Assembly (NCBI GenBank): GCA_030068145.1
Contig: JAPJBO010000516.1
Coordinates: 62,001-126,000 of the forward strand
Direction: 5' to 3'
DNA from: Diplonema papillatum
Lineage: Eukaryota; Euglenozoa; Diplonemea; Diplonemida; Diplonemidae
DNA: 64,000 nucleotides
The notes under the pieces were generated by a model that saw nothing but the letters and a program-made list of their open reading frames with translations, ran no database searches and was not told where the DNA came from. Of this stretch, positions 1-9,600 are shown piece by piece (position 1 is the first letter of the stretch; each line of letters opens with the position of its first letter). Position numbers and translations under genes: made by a program.

Positions 1-158
1 GGGGGGTCGAAGAATAACAGTTATTTGACACACGTCCGGTTATCTAAAAACTCTACCACTATTGGATCCTGCTGCCGTTCGGCTACCCGGAATTTTTTTT
101 TATTCTTCGACAAATCGAATAATAGCACAGGTGTTATTATTCGACCCCCCCCCCCCTT
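1..158. repeat. Short inverted-repeat element (MITE-like) at the window edge
   Basis: The first bases (GGGGGGTCGAAGAATAAC) match, inverted, the end near 141-158 (GTTATTATTCGACCCCCC) with one mismatch. The GGGGTCGAATA core recurs in the TA-flanked element at 32692-33217, so this is probably a relative. The left target site lies outside the window, so the element may start before base 1. Confidence 0.5.
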
Positions 159-439
159 TTAATCACGTGTGCTGCAAATGTAGTCTATTGACTGCATGCT
201 GACCCTCGTCCCCCCATGGTGGGGTTGTCCGCATGAGGCATTTTCGGGGGGAAAGCGGCGCCCTGGGTGGAGGTGCAACACACACAGCGGTGCGGAGGTG
301 CGGTACAGGACAGACGGAGTCGGCATTGGCACGGGGGGAAAATCTTAGTTTAATGGGGGGGGGGTCGTTGTATAATGGTCTAGCTTGAAGGGAATTGGAG
401 AGGTTGAAAAAGGTTTTTGGGGTCTTCGTCGGTTTGTGT

Positions 440-500
440 TTTGTGTTTCCGACGATCCGAATGGACGTACAGATTGGTGTCTTTCGACCTTTTGGATGCT
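440..500 (-). repeat. Copy of the intron-end module
   Basis: The core TCCGACGATCCGAATGGACG followed by GATTGGTGTCTTTCGACC recurs at 24139-24190, 50955 onward and 58563-58690. Elsewhere it sits just upstream, in transcript sense, of splice acceptors. No exon was recognised beside this copy. Confidence 0.5.
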
Positions 501-666
501 TTTTTTTTTTTTTTTTTTTTTTTCGGTTTTTGTTTTTTTGTTATTATTTTTTTTTTTTCCGGGGGTTCGCGTAACCCTTCTTTTCCGGAAGATAACGTTA
601 TCTTTTCTTTTCTCTCTGGCGCTCTTTTTCTCTCTATCTCTCTCTTTGGCTACCAAACGACTGTTG

Positions 667-772
667 CGACCGACACCACGATCACACCCGTATTGAATGT
701 GACCAAGGGCTCCCCACGTTCTACATGTTGAGCAGGAGTTGCCATGTAGCCCGTACCGGTCTAAGGCTAAGC
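667..772. repeat. Structured dispersed repeat, copy S1
   Basis: The outer arms GACCG and CGGTC can close the unit. Inside, CTACATG pairs with CATGTAG around a loop containing GCAGGAGTTGC, and TCACA pairs with TGTGA. Copies at 33886-33985 and 47820-48002 keep the arrangement with changed but still pairing bases. This pattern suits a structured RNA or a foldback mobile element. Confidence 0.5.
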
Positions 773-920
773 TTCATTGTAACTTCCATAAGTATCCCCG
801 TTGGGACGGGTCCGACGGTCCGTTAGTCATCAGCGGGGGAAAAAAAAAAAAATGGGGGGGGGGGGGGTCGTTGTATAATGGTCTAGCTTGGGGAGAATTG
901 GAAAGGTTTTAATGTGGGGG

Positions 921-966
921 GGAAATCTTAGTTTAATGTTTAGGCAGAGCACTGCCTCTCATGCAT
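921..966 (+). repeat. Hairpin-family repeat, copy with AGGCAG/CTGCCT stem
   Basis: AAATCTTAGTTTAATG is followed by AGGCAG (942-947), a four-base loop and CTGCCT (952-957), then CTCATGCATG. The stem differs from the copy at 22787 by a compensated pair. Confidence 0.5.
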
Positions 967-1171
967 GGGGTCGTTGTTATTGGGGCTGGTTTGTGGGATA
1001 AGGTGAGGGAAAAAGGGGGTTTCTTTTTTGCGGTGGTCTCCGCTGGTCTGGTAGTCCGTGCCACCTCCTTTCTTTTACACTCGTTCTCTTTTCTACTCAC
1101 TACTGTACGTCCTCTTTCACTCTTTTACTCTCTTTCGCTAGCCAAAAAAATTGTATCATGCATGGTTGATG

Positions 1172-1253
1172 GGGGGAAAATCTTAGTTTCGTGTTCAGGC
1201 GCTACTTGCCTCTAAGTGTTTGATGCTAGCATCAAGTCTTCTTCGCGGAATGC
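1172..1253 (+). repeat. Hairpin-family repeat, near-identical to the 7059 and 10757 copies
   Basis: GGGGGAAAATCTTAGTTTCG, a short AGGC/GCCT hairpin, the 16-base palindrome TTGATGCTAGCATCAA and CTTCTTCGCGGAATGCAG follow in order. The copy ends in a G run. Confidence 0.6.
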
Positions 1254-1379
1254 AGGGGGGGGGGGGAGGTCAGCGCTCTTGTTAAGGATCAGCCACTTTG
1301 GCCGGATGGCCGGATAAACCAGACCCCCCCCCCCCTCTACAGTGCACACGACGCACTTGTTAGCTGTTTTTTTTGGGAC

Positions 1380-1505
1380 ATAACTAGTTATATTTCTAAC
1401 AAGTGATGTAACAAGTGGTCACTTGTTATATAGCAAGTGCCACTTGTTATATAACAAGTGATCACTTGTTGTATAACAAGTGATTGCTTGTTATAACAAG
1501 TGTTT
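1380..1505. repeat. Cluster of AACAAGTG/CACTTGTT palindromes
   Basis: AACAAGTGATCACTTGTT and variants occur repeatedly head to head with TATA-type spacers. The stretch can fold into serial hairpins or a cruciform. No adjoining gene was found. Confidence 0.7.
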
Positions 1506-2629
1506 GGTTGCAATTTCATGAGGAACCTGGGGTTTGTACCTACCTACGAGAGAAAGTCACGTGATCTGCAAGACACTAGGCTTTTGGTAAACAAACGGTT
1601 GCTGTAAGCACGCTTGGCATTTGCACACCCGAACCGCTCATTCTGGGTTCTTCTGTGGGTCGAAGTTCCTTGTCGTGTGAAAACCCCCGGGCCGGGGTAC
1701 CACCACGGCCAAACGAGTGTGATTTCGTGCTTTTTTGACATCTTCGCCGAAGGCGGTGACCGTACTCCAGGTATTACACATCACCTCCACTGTGGCATGA
1801 CACCAAATTTACGGCCAAAAAGCTGCACAACTGCGTATTTGATGCACCAAAGCCAAAAAAGGAGGGTTTTCGGCCTGTTAACGAACGTTAACAAAATCAG
1901 GGGGCTTTGCCTATTTCGGGGAGCGAGATTGACTGTTACCGTTACGCCTTCCTGAAGCCCGAGACTGCCAGAAAATTACCCCTACTGGCAGCACACAACA
2001 TCTGGCGGGCAGAAAAGCACTCAGGGAACCATAATATCCCACCCAGATGCTCCAGAAAAGTCCAAGGTCCGTACACTCAGGGAGGTGCATCCAAGAAAGC
2101 TGCCATGTTCTAGCAAGAATATTTCCCTTGTCGACTTGTTGTGAGCACACAGAGAACGACATCCAGGGTGGTTACGACCCCAGAACACCCTCGGATCACA
2201 AGACTGGGACACTGGACTCAGAATAGTGTTGAAAACCATCCTATGCCTTCTCAATCAAGCTGGTCCCGGGTGCGTAACGGTAGCGTTACGGTAGTCAATG
2301 TCTACGAAGCTAACGCTTTGGTTTCTAACACTATCCAAATGCTCAGAAATGACGCAACAAAAACCCAAAATGATGTCCAAATGTGAGAATCAACAACGAA
2401 ATCCCGGTATCGAAATCGTGACCTACTGCAGTAGAGCGCTATGTTTACGATTATAATGTATAATACCGTAATACGAAAGCCTCAGACTCAACAGCATACC
2501 TTTTCTCCAACGAGTCTATTCGACCCCCGAAATGCAGAAGCACATTAACCAGAAAAGAGAGAACCCGAGACAGGGTGATTTCGTTGAACATCGAACCCGA
2601 AACAGTCAGGAAACTTGTGGATCTTACCA

Positions 2630-2765
2630 CAGGCTGCGGTCAATGACCGCAAGGGTGCGGTCATTGACCGCAAGGTATGCGGTCAATGACCGCATAACTT
2701 TCTCAGATGACCGGTCAAAAACTGACCGGTCAAACATGCGGTCATGACCATGACCGGTCCACCGT
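2630..2765. repeat. Cluster of GCGGTCAATGACCGC palindromes
   Basis: Three copies of a 15-base near-palindrome built on GGTCA/TGACC are followed by three GACCGGTCA-type sites. Even spacing of about 20-25 bases resembles a multi-site protein-binding array or serial hairpins, but no promoter or gene is visible beside it. Confidence 0.6.
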
Positions 2766-2864
2766 GTGATGGATGGATGGCTGGTTCTTAACAAGATGCC
2801 TGGGGGAGGTACACGGTAAATACACCGTTTTTTTAGCTGCGGACGCTCGCTCTCAGAGGGGGCC

Positions 2865-3250
2865 CGTGTGGTTCGTAGCTTGGGCGTTCAGTCATAATCT
2901 GTCCAGTGGCGACGCCTTGGCACTGTGCGATATTAACGATTCGATATGATAAGCCGGTCCATCCCTATCTCCTGGAACTGCATCGAATTGCCTGCCGCTG
3001 TTCATTGTAGCAAATCGAGGTCCACCACGGTCAATCAGGTCCATCCCTATCCCCTGGAGCTGCATAGAATTGCCTGAAGCTGCATTCTTCTTCTGTCTAT
3101 CAGGAGGGGATGGACCGGCTTATATGAGGGAATAGAAACGAGAGCTCCTCCGACGTGCAGCTAAATGCAGGCTACATAGCTTGGGCGTTCAGTCATAATC
3201 TGTCAGTGACAACGCCACGGCACTGTGCGATTGAACGATTCAATACGAGG
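2865..3250. repeat. Imperfect direct duplication
   Basis: TAGCTTGGGCGTTCAGTCAT begins two copies (near 2877 and 3178). Between them a second motif, GTCCATCCCTATCYCCTGGA, also occurs twice (near 2957 and 3050). No coding content was recognised. Confidence 0.55.
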
Positions 3251-3629
3251 GAAAAGAAACGAGAGTTCCTCTGATGTGCACCTAGGATGCCAGGCAAAAG
3301 TCAGAGACGGATGCTTAACGTATCATGTTTCCCACGGTTGCTACGCAAAGGAGTGTAGCAGTAGGACGATGCTTGCAGGCGATTGCAATGCAAGGCTAGA
3401 GTGCGTGCGATTGATGATGGGAACGTGGGAAGCTCTTACCAGAAGAATGGCACAACAAAGAATACTCGACGTAGTTGCTTCGACTCCGAATGGAAAGGAG
3501 AAAATATAGAGGTAAGGCAGCCTACTAGCTTGGGGGGGGTCAGCTGGTCGCCAGACCAGAGTTGGTCTGGAAACTGGTCTGGGTCAAAAAAAAAAAAAAA
3601 TCTCAGCTATTATTGTTTTCCCGGAGAAA

Positions 3630-3760
3630 CCGGCTACCCACAGTGTACTACTACAGGGTGTACAGGGTACCACAGTGTACTACCACCGTGCACCACGGGG
3701 TACCACAGTGTGCTACCACGGGGTACCACAGTGTACTACCACCGTGTTCAACCACCGGGT
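3630..3760. repeat. Short tandem repeat built on CACAGTGTACTACCACC
   Basis: Units of about 25-30 bases carrying GGGTACCACAGTGTACTA are repeated roughly four times, directly before the hAT transposase tail. Confidence 0.6.
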
Positions 3761-3767
3761 GCATTGG

Positions 3768-4186
3768 AAGACGTCATGCTGGGGCTGCTGAAGTCATCGA
3801 AACTTTCGACGGCATTTCCAGAGACAAACAATCTGTTTGTCATTGCTGTTGTCCTGCCAATGGGGACAGCATCGGTCGAGCGTGTCTTTTCAAACATGAA
3901 AAGGGTGTTGACAAAAGCCAGGAAGAGGCTTCACGAGCAGACGCTGACCGACGTGCTAATGCTCGGGCTCAATGGCCCGTATGAACGTGGCAGTGGCATC
4001 CCGAGGAGCGCTATGGAGGCGTACCTCAATGCGTGGATTGCGAGCCCAAGAACACTGAACTTCGCCACGTGGCCGGAGTATGAAGCGTGCGTCGACAAAG
4101 TGGGGGTCATGCGCAAAGATATGATGACTAACCCAAGCCCTTCACTGACACTGTTGTTGGCCCACTCGTCCCTTCGTTTCCCGTAG
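3768..4186 (+). pseudogene. hAT transposase C-terminal fragment
   Basis: The frame carries the hAT C-terminal dimerisation region: LPMGTASVERVFSNMKRVLT, then KARKRLHEQTL, then VLMLGLNGP, the usual order of conserved blocks near the end of hAT transposases. The stop follows about 75 residues later. The catalytic RNase H-like part, zinc finger and inverted repeats are not visible; upstream sequence is a minisatellite. A full hAT protein is about 600 residues, so this is a remnant of roughly 135 codons. Family assignment is firm; activity is very unlikely. Confidence 0.85.
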
Positions 4187-4856
4187 CAGGCGTATGGCTT
4201 TCTTCGTTCTTTGTCCACCATCCCACCGCTATCCGGTACGACTTCGCTCTGCAGGCATTCGTTGCCGAACGGGGGTGTCTGCCCTCCCCCTGTGCACAAA
4301 ATCTGGATACAGACCAGTTTACCAGTTCCGGGCTCGGGGGTCGAGGTCAGAGCTAGTACGCTGAGGTAAGGGGCAAATACAATACAAACACAATCTGATC
4401 TGTTCTTCGCTTACACCACCGTGTGTTGTTTTCCAACTCAGGACTTTGACCTGTTTGTGTGATTTGTCGTGTAGGGGTAGACCCGCATGACCTCACGTCC
4501 GTTCAACACGTGGTTCGGTGTCACAGCACTTGGGATCCCTTCTGTTCTTTGTCGGGCAGCATCGTCGAGTATTTCCTTTCAAGCTGGCGCTTATGCTGAA
4601 AAAGAAAATAGTTCCTGGAGCTGCATCGCAGTGCCACCCCCGGTCTGGCTGGGTTTGTTGCAGTCCTCGTTCAAAGTAACAACGGTGGACGGTCAGTCCC
4701 ATCTTTTAGTACCACCTTCAACTCGGCGCTCGCTCGGGAGAAACTACGCTCGTGATGGTTTTCTCAACAGGGGACGCAAAAACTTGCTTGGGTCAATCTG
4801 AGCCCTGCACTGTGTCGCATCTCGCAACCGTGTTTTCTATCTTTCGAGCTGCGGAG

Positions 4857-5132
4857 GGTACCAGGGAAAGCCTGCCACACGCAAGCTAAGCTTCACGTGT
4901 TCGGCGGTACTGCAGAGCCACGGGCCTACGGGTCAAGTGGCTACCAATTTCCCTAACTAAAGCATCAAGGCGCGGCGCACCTTGGGGCTTGGCGCTCGCG
5001 CGAACACAACCTCGTCGAGACGGCTACCACAAGGCAGAGCGGACGGGGTTGCAGCACTGCTGTGCTGCCTCCGACTCAAGCTTTGCAAGCTGTGGTTGAC
5101 CGTCACGTTCCCGGACCAGGAGCGGCCTTTTT
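4857..5132 (+). repeat. 280-bp dispersed repeat, copy 1
   Basis: Begins at GGTACCAGGGAAAGCCTGCC and runs to the GGACCAGGAGCGGCC end. Copies lie at 16254-16530 and 24529-24800, all in the same orientation and colinear, with a diverged fragment near 19960-20020. No coding frame is conserved between copies, so it is probably a non-autonomous element. Confidence 0.7.
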
Positions 5133-5547
5133 CTTCTTCTGCGAGCTGCGGAGATATTTGGCGGACCGGAACTTTACTGTCTGCAGACGGGAGGGCAGCA
5201 ATGGGAGTCTGGTTGTCAGGGGAGCTCGCCACCTGGACCATCCATGCTATGAACGAGCAAGGAAATCCTGCGGAGGGAGAGCACGCGCAGCTCGGGTTGA
5301 AAACCCTTTATAGGAAAACGCTCAAAGCGCTCTTGCGCACTGCGAATTGCTAGCGTGTGTACGGCTTGTCCTTGGTGTCCACATACTTTGCGGAGTAAAC
5401 AGACGTGGGGGTGCCGCGTATGGCTGAAGTATAAAGAGTCGGGAAAGGGGGGGTTGGAAGCCACAGGGCGGGTAGAAGAGGATAGACGAGGTGAGTCTTT
5501 TACTCTCCTGCTCGGACAGAGATGCAAGCGGTCTCCTTTCGGTGACC

Positions 5548-5551
<4 letters not shown>

Positions 5552-5582
<31 letters not shown>

Positions 5583-5602
5583 GCACACACACACACACAC
5601 AC
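5552..5602. repeat. CA dinucleotide microsatellite
   Basis: About 25 CA units with one CGC interruption. Confidence 0.95.
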
Positions 5603-5817
5603 AACACCACATAAGGACTGCCCGCAGGTTGAACGAGTTCGAACAACCCACTACGGACACGTTCCCATCCCACATTTCTTAGTTCTTGCTCTGACCCCTC
5701 TTCGCTAGGCGAGAAGACCTTGCCTTCTGTGAAACACCGGAGATTGAATGCATGTCTTCATCGTCAAGTCAGTGGAGCAGTCGGAACGGGGGGGGCGGGT
5801 GGCACTCTGCACTATTG

Positions 5818-6030
5818 AAAAACAGTGTAATGACGAGTCAAATTACTACTGAAGAGTGTTTACTACTGCAGTAGTAAGAAGTGACTACTGCACTTTGTGA
5901 AGGAATCCCTTTACTAGGCGTACTTTTTCTTCCCACAAAAGTGGACTCATTCACTTGTAAGAATACTACTGACAGTAGTCATATGACTAGTAAGATCAGT
6001 AGTAAGTGACTAGTGAATGGCATGACTGGT
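5818..6030. repeat. Cluster of short palindromes (TACTACTGCAGTAGTA, CACTAGT types)
   Basis: Repeated self-complementary words around ACTACTG and CTAGTCA fill about 200 bases. The cluster resembles those at 1380 and 2630 in design but not in sequence. Confidence 0.5.
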
Positions 6031-6088
6031 GACTAGTGCACCGTGTTGTCAGGGACGAAGCCTCTGTAGGCGTGCCGGTCTAGAGGGG

Positions 6089-6669
6089 TCACTCTGGCTT
6101 GTCAGGGACGAAGCCTTTGTAGGCGTACCGGTCTGGAGGGCACCATCCGGTGCCTTTGAAGGCTTTTGTTTTGTCATTGAACGGCTTGTACTGCCCGTAG
6201 TCGCGGTCGTGCGTGTAGGAGAGGCAGACCGGATCGGGCGGCTCCGCCTCGGTCTCGAAGGCGCCGGCTTCGTATTCCTCGGTCTTCCGCCACTGCGAGT
6301 TGCGCATCCAGATGATCAGGTTCTGGCGCTCGCCGGCGATGATGTCGTCGGCGCCGTGGCGCAGCTGGCCCAGGTGCACCAAGCACCGGCCAAGGGCATG
6401 GCGGACCTGCGCAGATGCCTTCCTGTGTCGCGCCTTCTTCATCGTCCCGCAGAACTGGAGGCCAGCGCCTTCGAACTCTTTGCCGAGGCACACGTTGAAC
6501 GTCACGTCGCTGTCGTCGGTGTGCATGTCGAGCCCGCGGTCCTCGTCCGGCCGGTACCGCACGTTGAACGTGTGGTGCGAGTCGCAGTCGCTCCCGAGCT
6601 TCGGGAAGAGCCGGCGTGAGACTTCCCGCAGGAACGTCGACGTCAACAGGTCGACCATCGATTCCATAC
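6089..6669 (-). CDS. OGFOD2-like oxygenase, terminal exon
   Basis: Begins after TCTAACAAACTCAG and ends at a TGA at 6091-6089. It holds the catalytic core: the metal ligands His (codon at 6521-6523) and Asp (6515-6517) in MHTDDSD, the distal His (6356-6358) in QLRHGADD, and the Arg (6326-6328) in GERQNLIIWMR that would bind 2-oxoglutarate. All expected catalytic residues are therefore present. The last ~60 residues (YGQYKPFND... to VPDKPE) are lineage-specific. Confidence 0.88.
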
Positions 6670-9600
6670 CTGAGTTTGTTAGACCGTTTTCTCACTTGCA
6701 AATACCCTGCTGACACCGCGGGGAGCCTCAGACAGGCAGATAATTCTCCCCCCTCCTCCCCCCCCCCAGGGGTGGCCCTAAGCGGCCAGATTGCGAGTCG
6801 TTGGCAGAATCTGACCTGACCCCCCCCCCCCCCCCCCTATATACAGGCTATTTTCACTGTGGAGGGGGGACGCTACCTGTCACTCTCTAAGGTGGTCCTC
6901 CACGGTGGGTGGTCAGAAAAAAAAAACTTTTTTTTTGGCCCAAATACCCCAAAAACCACACTTTGAAAATTTTTTGTGGGCCCACTTTTGCCAGGGAATT
7001 TTGACCATTTCACCTTAGAGAATTCGACCACCGAGCCTCCAAGGCAACTGCACTGTAGAGGGGGAAAATCTTAGTTTCGTGTTCAGGCGCTACTTGCCTC
7101 TAAGTGTTTGATGCTAGCATCAAGTCTTCTTCGCGGAATGCAGAGTCTTTTTTTCTTCTTTTTTCTTTTTTTCCCGTTTTCTGTTTTTTCTGTTCTTTCT
7201 TTCGTTGTCGACAATTTCTTTTTTCTCCTTTTACTTCTAATTTTAACTTTAATTTTCTTTACCATGGTATTTTTTGGGGGGGGGGTCCCTTGCAAAGTCG
7301 TTGGGGGCTCTCAGGGTAGTGTCAGCACTGCCCCCCCCCCCCCCCCCCCCCAGGGGTACCTGTAATCCGGGGCCCGGGCCCTGGAAAATTTTCCAGGGTT
7401 TTTGGCCCTGAACGATTACCAAAGGAAAAACTCTTTGGTACAAGATGCAATTCGTTTACAATTCCATTCCAGGGCCCCAGACTGTCCTTGAGCTCAACGG
7501 ATTCAAAAGCGTTCAAAAACGTCCTCGGAATGTATTTTTTGACACAGCCACAAAACCTGAAGGAGTTTTCAGGTTCTGGCAGGTCTAGCTGGCTGCCTAG
7601 AGGGTACCACGGCTCACCCAAGGTCACAGGTGGCAAGGTGGGCGTTGAATTTTTTTTTTTTTTTTTTTGGGCCGGAATCCCTAAAAACCCGCATTCGGAA
7701 AGTTTTTGTCCTACATTTTCCCAGGGCATTTTGACCATTTCACCTTAAGAGCCTCCGCCTGCTCAGCCCATATGGTAAATGCACGACTGTGAGCTTTTTT
7801 TATCAAATTTTATCAAGCTTATTTCTTGATTTTTCTCGTCTTGCTCTCCGCTTGTTGTGGAAGCTGCAATATTGAAGATTCCATCCTTGGATGGCGTGAT
7901 TACCGTGGGCCTGGACCCTATCTGGACCCTAGCGCTAACCCGGGGCCCGGGCCCCGGGCCTGGAGGCCCTGGATTTACAGGTACCCTTGCCCCCCCCCCC
8001 CCCCCCCCCGTTTCGTACACATACCGATCATGTTGAGTATCACGCCGTAGTTGTTCATCGAGTTCGGGCGGAGCACCGGCAGCCCGCTGTTGTTGTAGGA
8101 GTCCAGTTCGTCGACGAGCATGTCGCAGAACTTCTTCGAGAAGAGGTCGAACGTGTAAAGCGCCCCAGGGATGACCTCCGTGAAGATGTTCGACCAGTCT
8201 TCGCTGTTGTACGCCTTCACGAACGACGGCGCGAACCACGAAGAGTGCCAGCTATCGAGGCAGGGGGCCGCCACGAACAGCTCCGGGTGCCGCTGGAGGG
8301 GCTGGTACTCGCGGATGCACCGCGAGATCAGCGCTTGGTGCTTCGAGGTGTGGGCCAGGCTCTTCTGCAGGAGCAGCGGCGGCAGCGGCGCACCGGGCCC
8401 CAGGATCCGACTGTACGCGTCCGGCCGCAGCAGCGTCACGCACAGGGCGACGGCGTCGTCGAGGTCTTGCACCCGCGAAGAAATTCTGGCGTTTTTTTAG
8501 CGTTGTTAGATGGTTAGCGGATTAGAAGGTCGGTGTTTTAAAGTCTCCGGTCGAGAGTTGGGTTGAAGAAGTTTGTAGTGTTTTTAGAGTGTAAGTTCGC
8601 TTCAGAGTATTAGCTACACATCTTTTGGGCGCTGCCAGGTTCGGACCGACCCAGGCGTTATGTTCTGAAGGAGTTCTCTGTTTCGGGGACCTGTACAAAG
8701 GGAGAGAGAGAGAGAGAGAGACGAGTTAGAGTGCAGGGACCATCTCCCCGAGGAGTATCCGGTCGCCCCACTACTATCCCGTACTACTACGGCGGGCGTA
8801 AGTCGTTGCGCCGTGGGCGCGGAGCGAGCCGTGGCGAGGGAGACAAAGCACAGTAGGGTCTTCAGTCCATCGTGGACTTGCGCCCCCGGAATGACCTCCG
8901 TGAAGACGTTCGACCAGTCTTCGCTGTTGCTCGCCTTCACGAACGACAGCACGAACCACGAAAAGTGCCAGATGTCAAGGCAGGGGGGCCGCCGCGAGGG
9001 CTGGTACTCGCGGATGCACCGCGAGATCAGCGCTTGGTGCTTCGAGGTGTGGGCCAGGCTCTTCTGCAGGAGCAGCGGCGGCAGCGGCGCACCGGGCCCC
9101 AGGATCCGACTGTACGCGTCCGGCCGCAGCAGCGTCACGCACAGGGCGACGGCGTCGTCGAGGTCTTGCACCCGCGAAGAAATTCTGGCGTTTTTTTTGG
9201 CGTTGTTAGATGGTTAGCGGATTAGAAGGTCGGTGTTTTAAAGTCTCCGGTCGACCGTAGAGGCTTGGGTGGGGAAGGGGTTGAAGAAGTTTGTAGTGTT
9301 TTTAGAGTGTAAAGTTCGCTTCAAAGTATTAGCTACACATCTTTTGGGCGCTGCCAGGTTCGGACCGACCCAGGCGCTATGTTCTGAAGGAGTTCCTGTT
9401 TCGGGGACCTGTACAAAGGGGGAGAGAGAGAGAGAGAGAGAGACGAGTTAGAGTGCAGGGACCATCTCTCCGAGGAGTATCCGGTCGCCCCACTACTATC
9501 CCGTACTACTACGGCGGGCGCAAGTCGTTGCGCCGTGGGCGCGGAGCGAGCCGTGGCCCTGTCAAGGATGTTTGTTGCGCCGATGGTGGCGCAGCCGGGG

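Larger units (their letters stand above)
353..895 (+). repeat. Two copies of a poly-G plus tRNA-like-head repeat
   Basis: A poly-G run followed by GTCGTTGTATAATGGTCTAG occurs near 363 and again near 868. The TATAATGG stretch resembles the A-box part of a tRNA D-arm, as in tRNA-derived SINE heads, but I found no B-box at a suitable distance. A SINE origin is only a guess; the repetition itself is plain. Confidence 0.3.
159..3767. other. Gene-poor repeat-rich stretch
   Basis: I see no convincing gene here. It holds homopolymer runs (T runs near 500-560, A and G runs near 840-868), a copy of the intron-end module (440-500), a structured repeat (667-772), hairpin-family copies (921-966, 1172-1253), palindrome clusters (1380-1505, 2630-2765) and tandem duplications (2865-3250, 3630-3760). 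Open frames over the T/A runs are low-complexity artefacts. Confidence 0.6.
4187..6088. other. Gene-poor stretch with dispersed repeats
   Basis: Contains a 280-bp dispersed repeat (4857-5132), a CA/GT microsatellite (5552-5602) and ACTAGT/ACTACTG palindromes (5818-6030). At 6040-6080 there is a short tandem copy of the last ~40 bases of the neighbouring oxygenase gene. No gene was recognised. Confidence 0.5.
6670..8024 (-). other. Intron of the oxygenase gene, carrying two repeat elements
   Basis: GTATGT at the 5' end and CTAACAAACTCAG at the 3' end. It contains a hairpin-family repeat (7059-7150) and an inverted-repeat element (7351-7989) inserted in a C run. Two related ~100-bp stretches ending GACCATTTCACCTTA lie near 6918-7022 and 7650-7750. 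Confidence 0.75.

Noticed and set aside
363-390. A tRNA gene
   Set aside because: Only an A-box-like stretch is seen; there is no B box, anticodon arm or acceptor stem.
385-731. Phe-rich plus-strand proteins over T runs
   Set aside because: Homopolymer-driven frames starting and ending in repeats.
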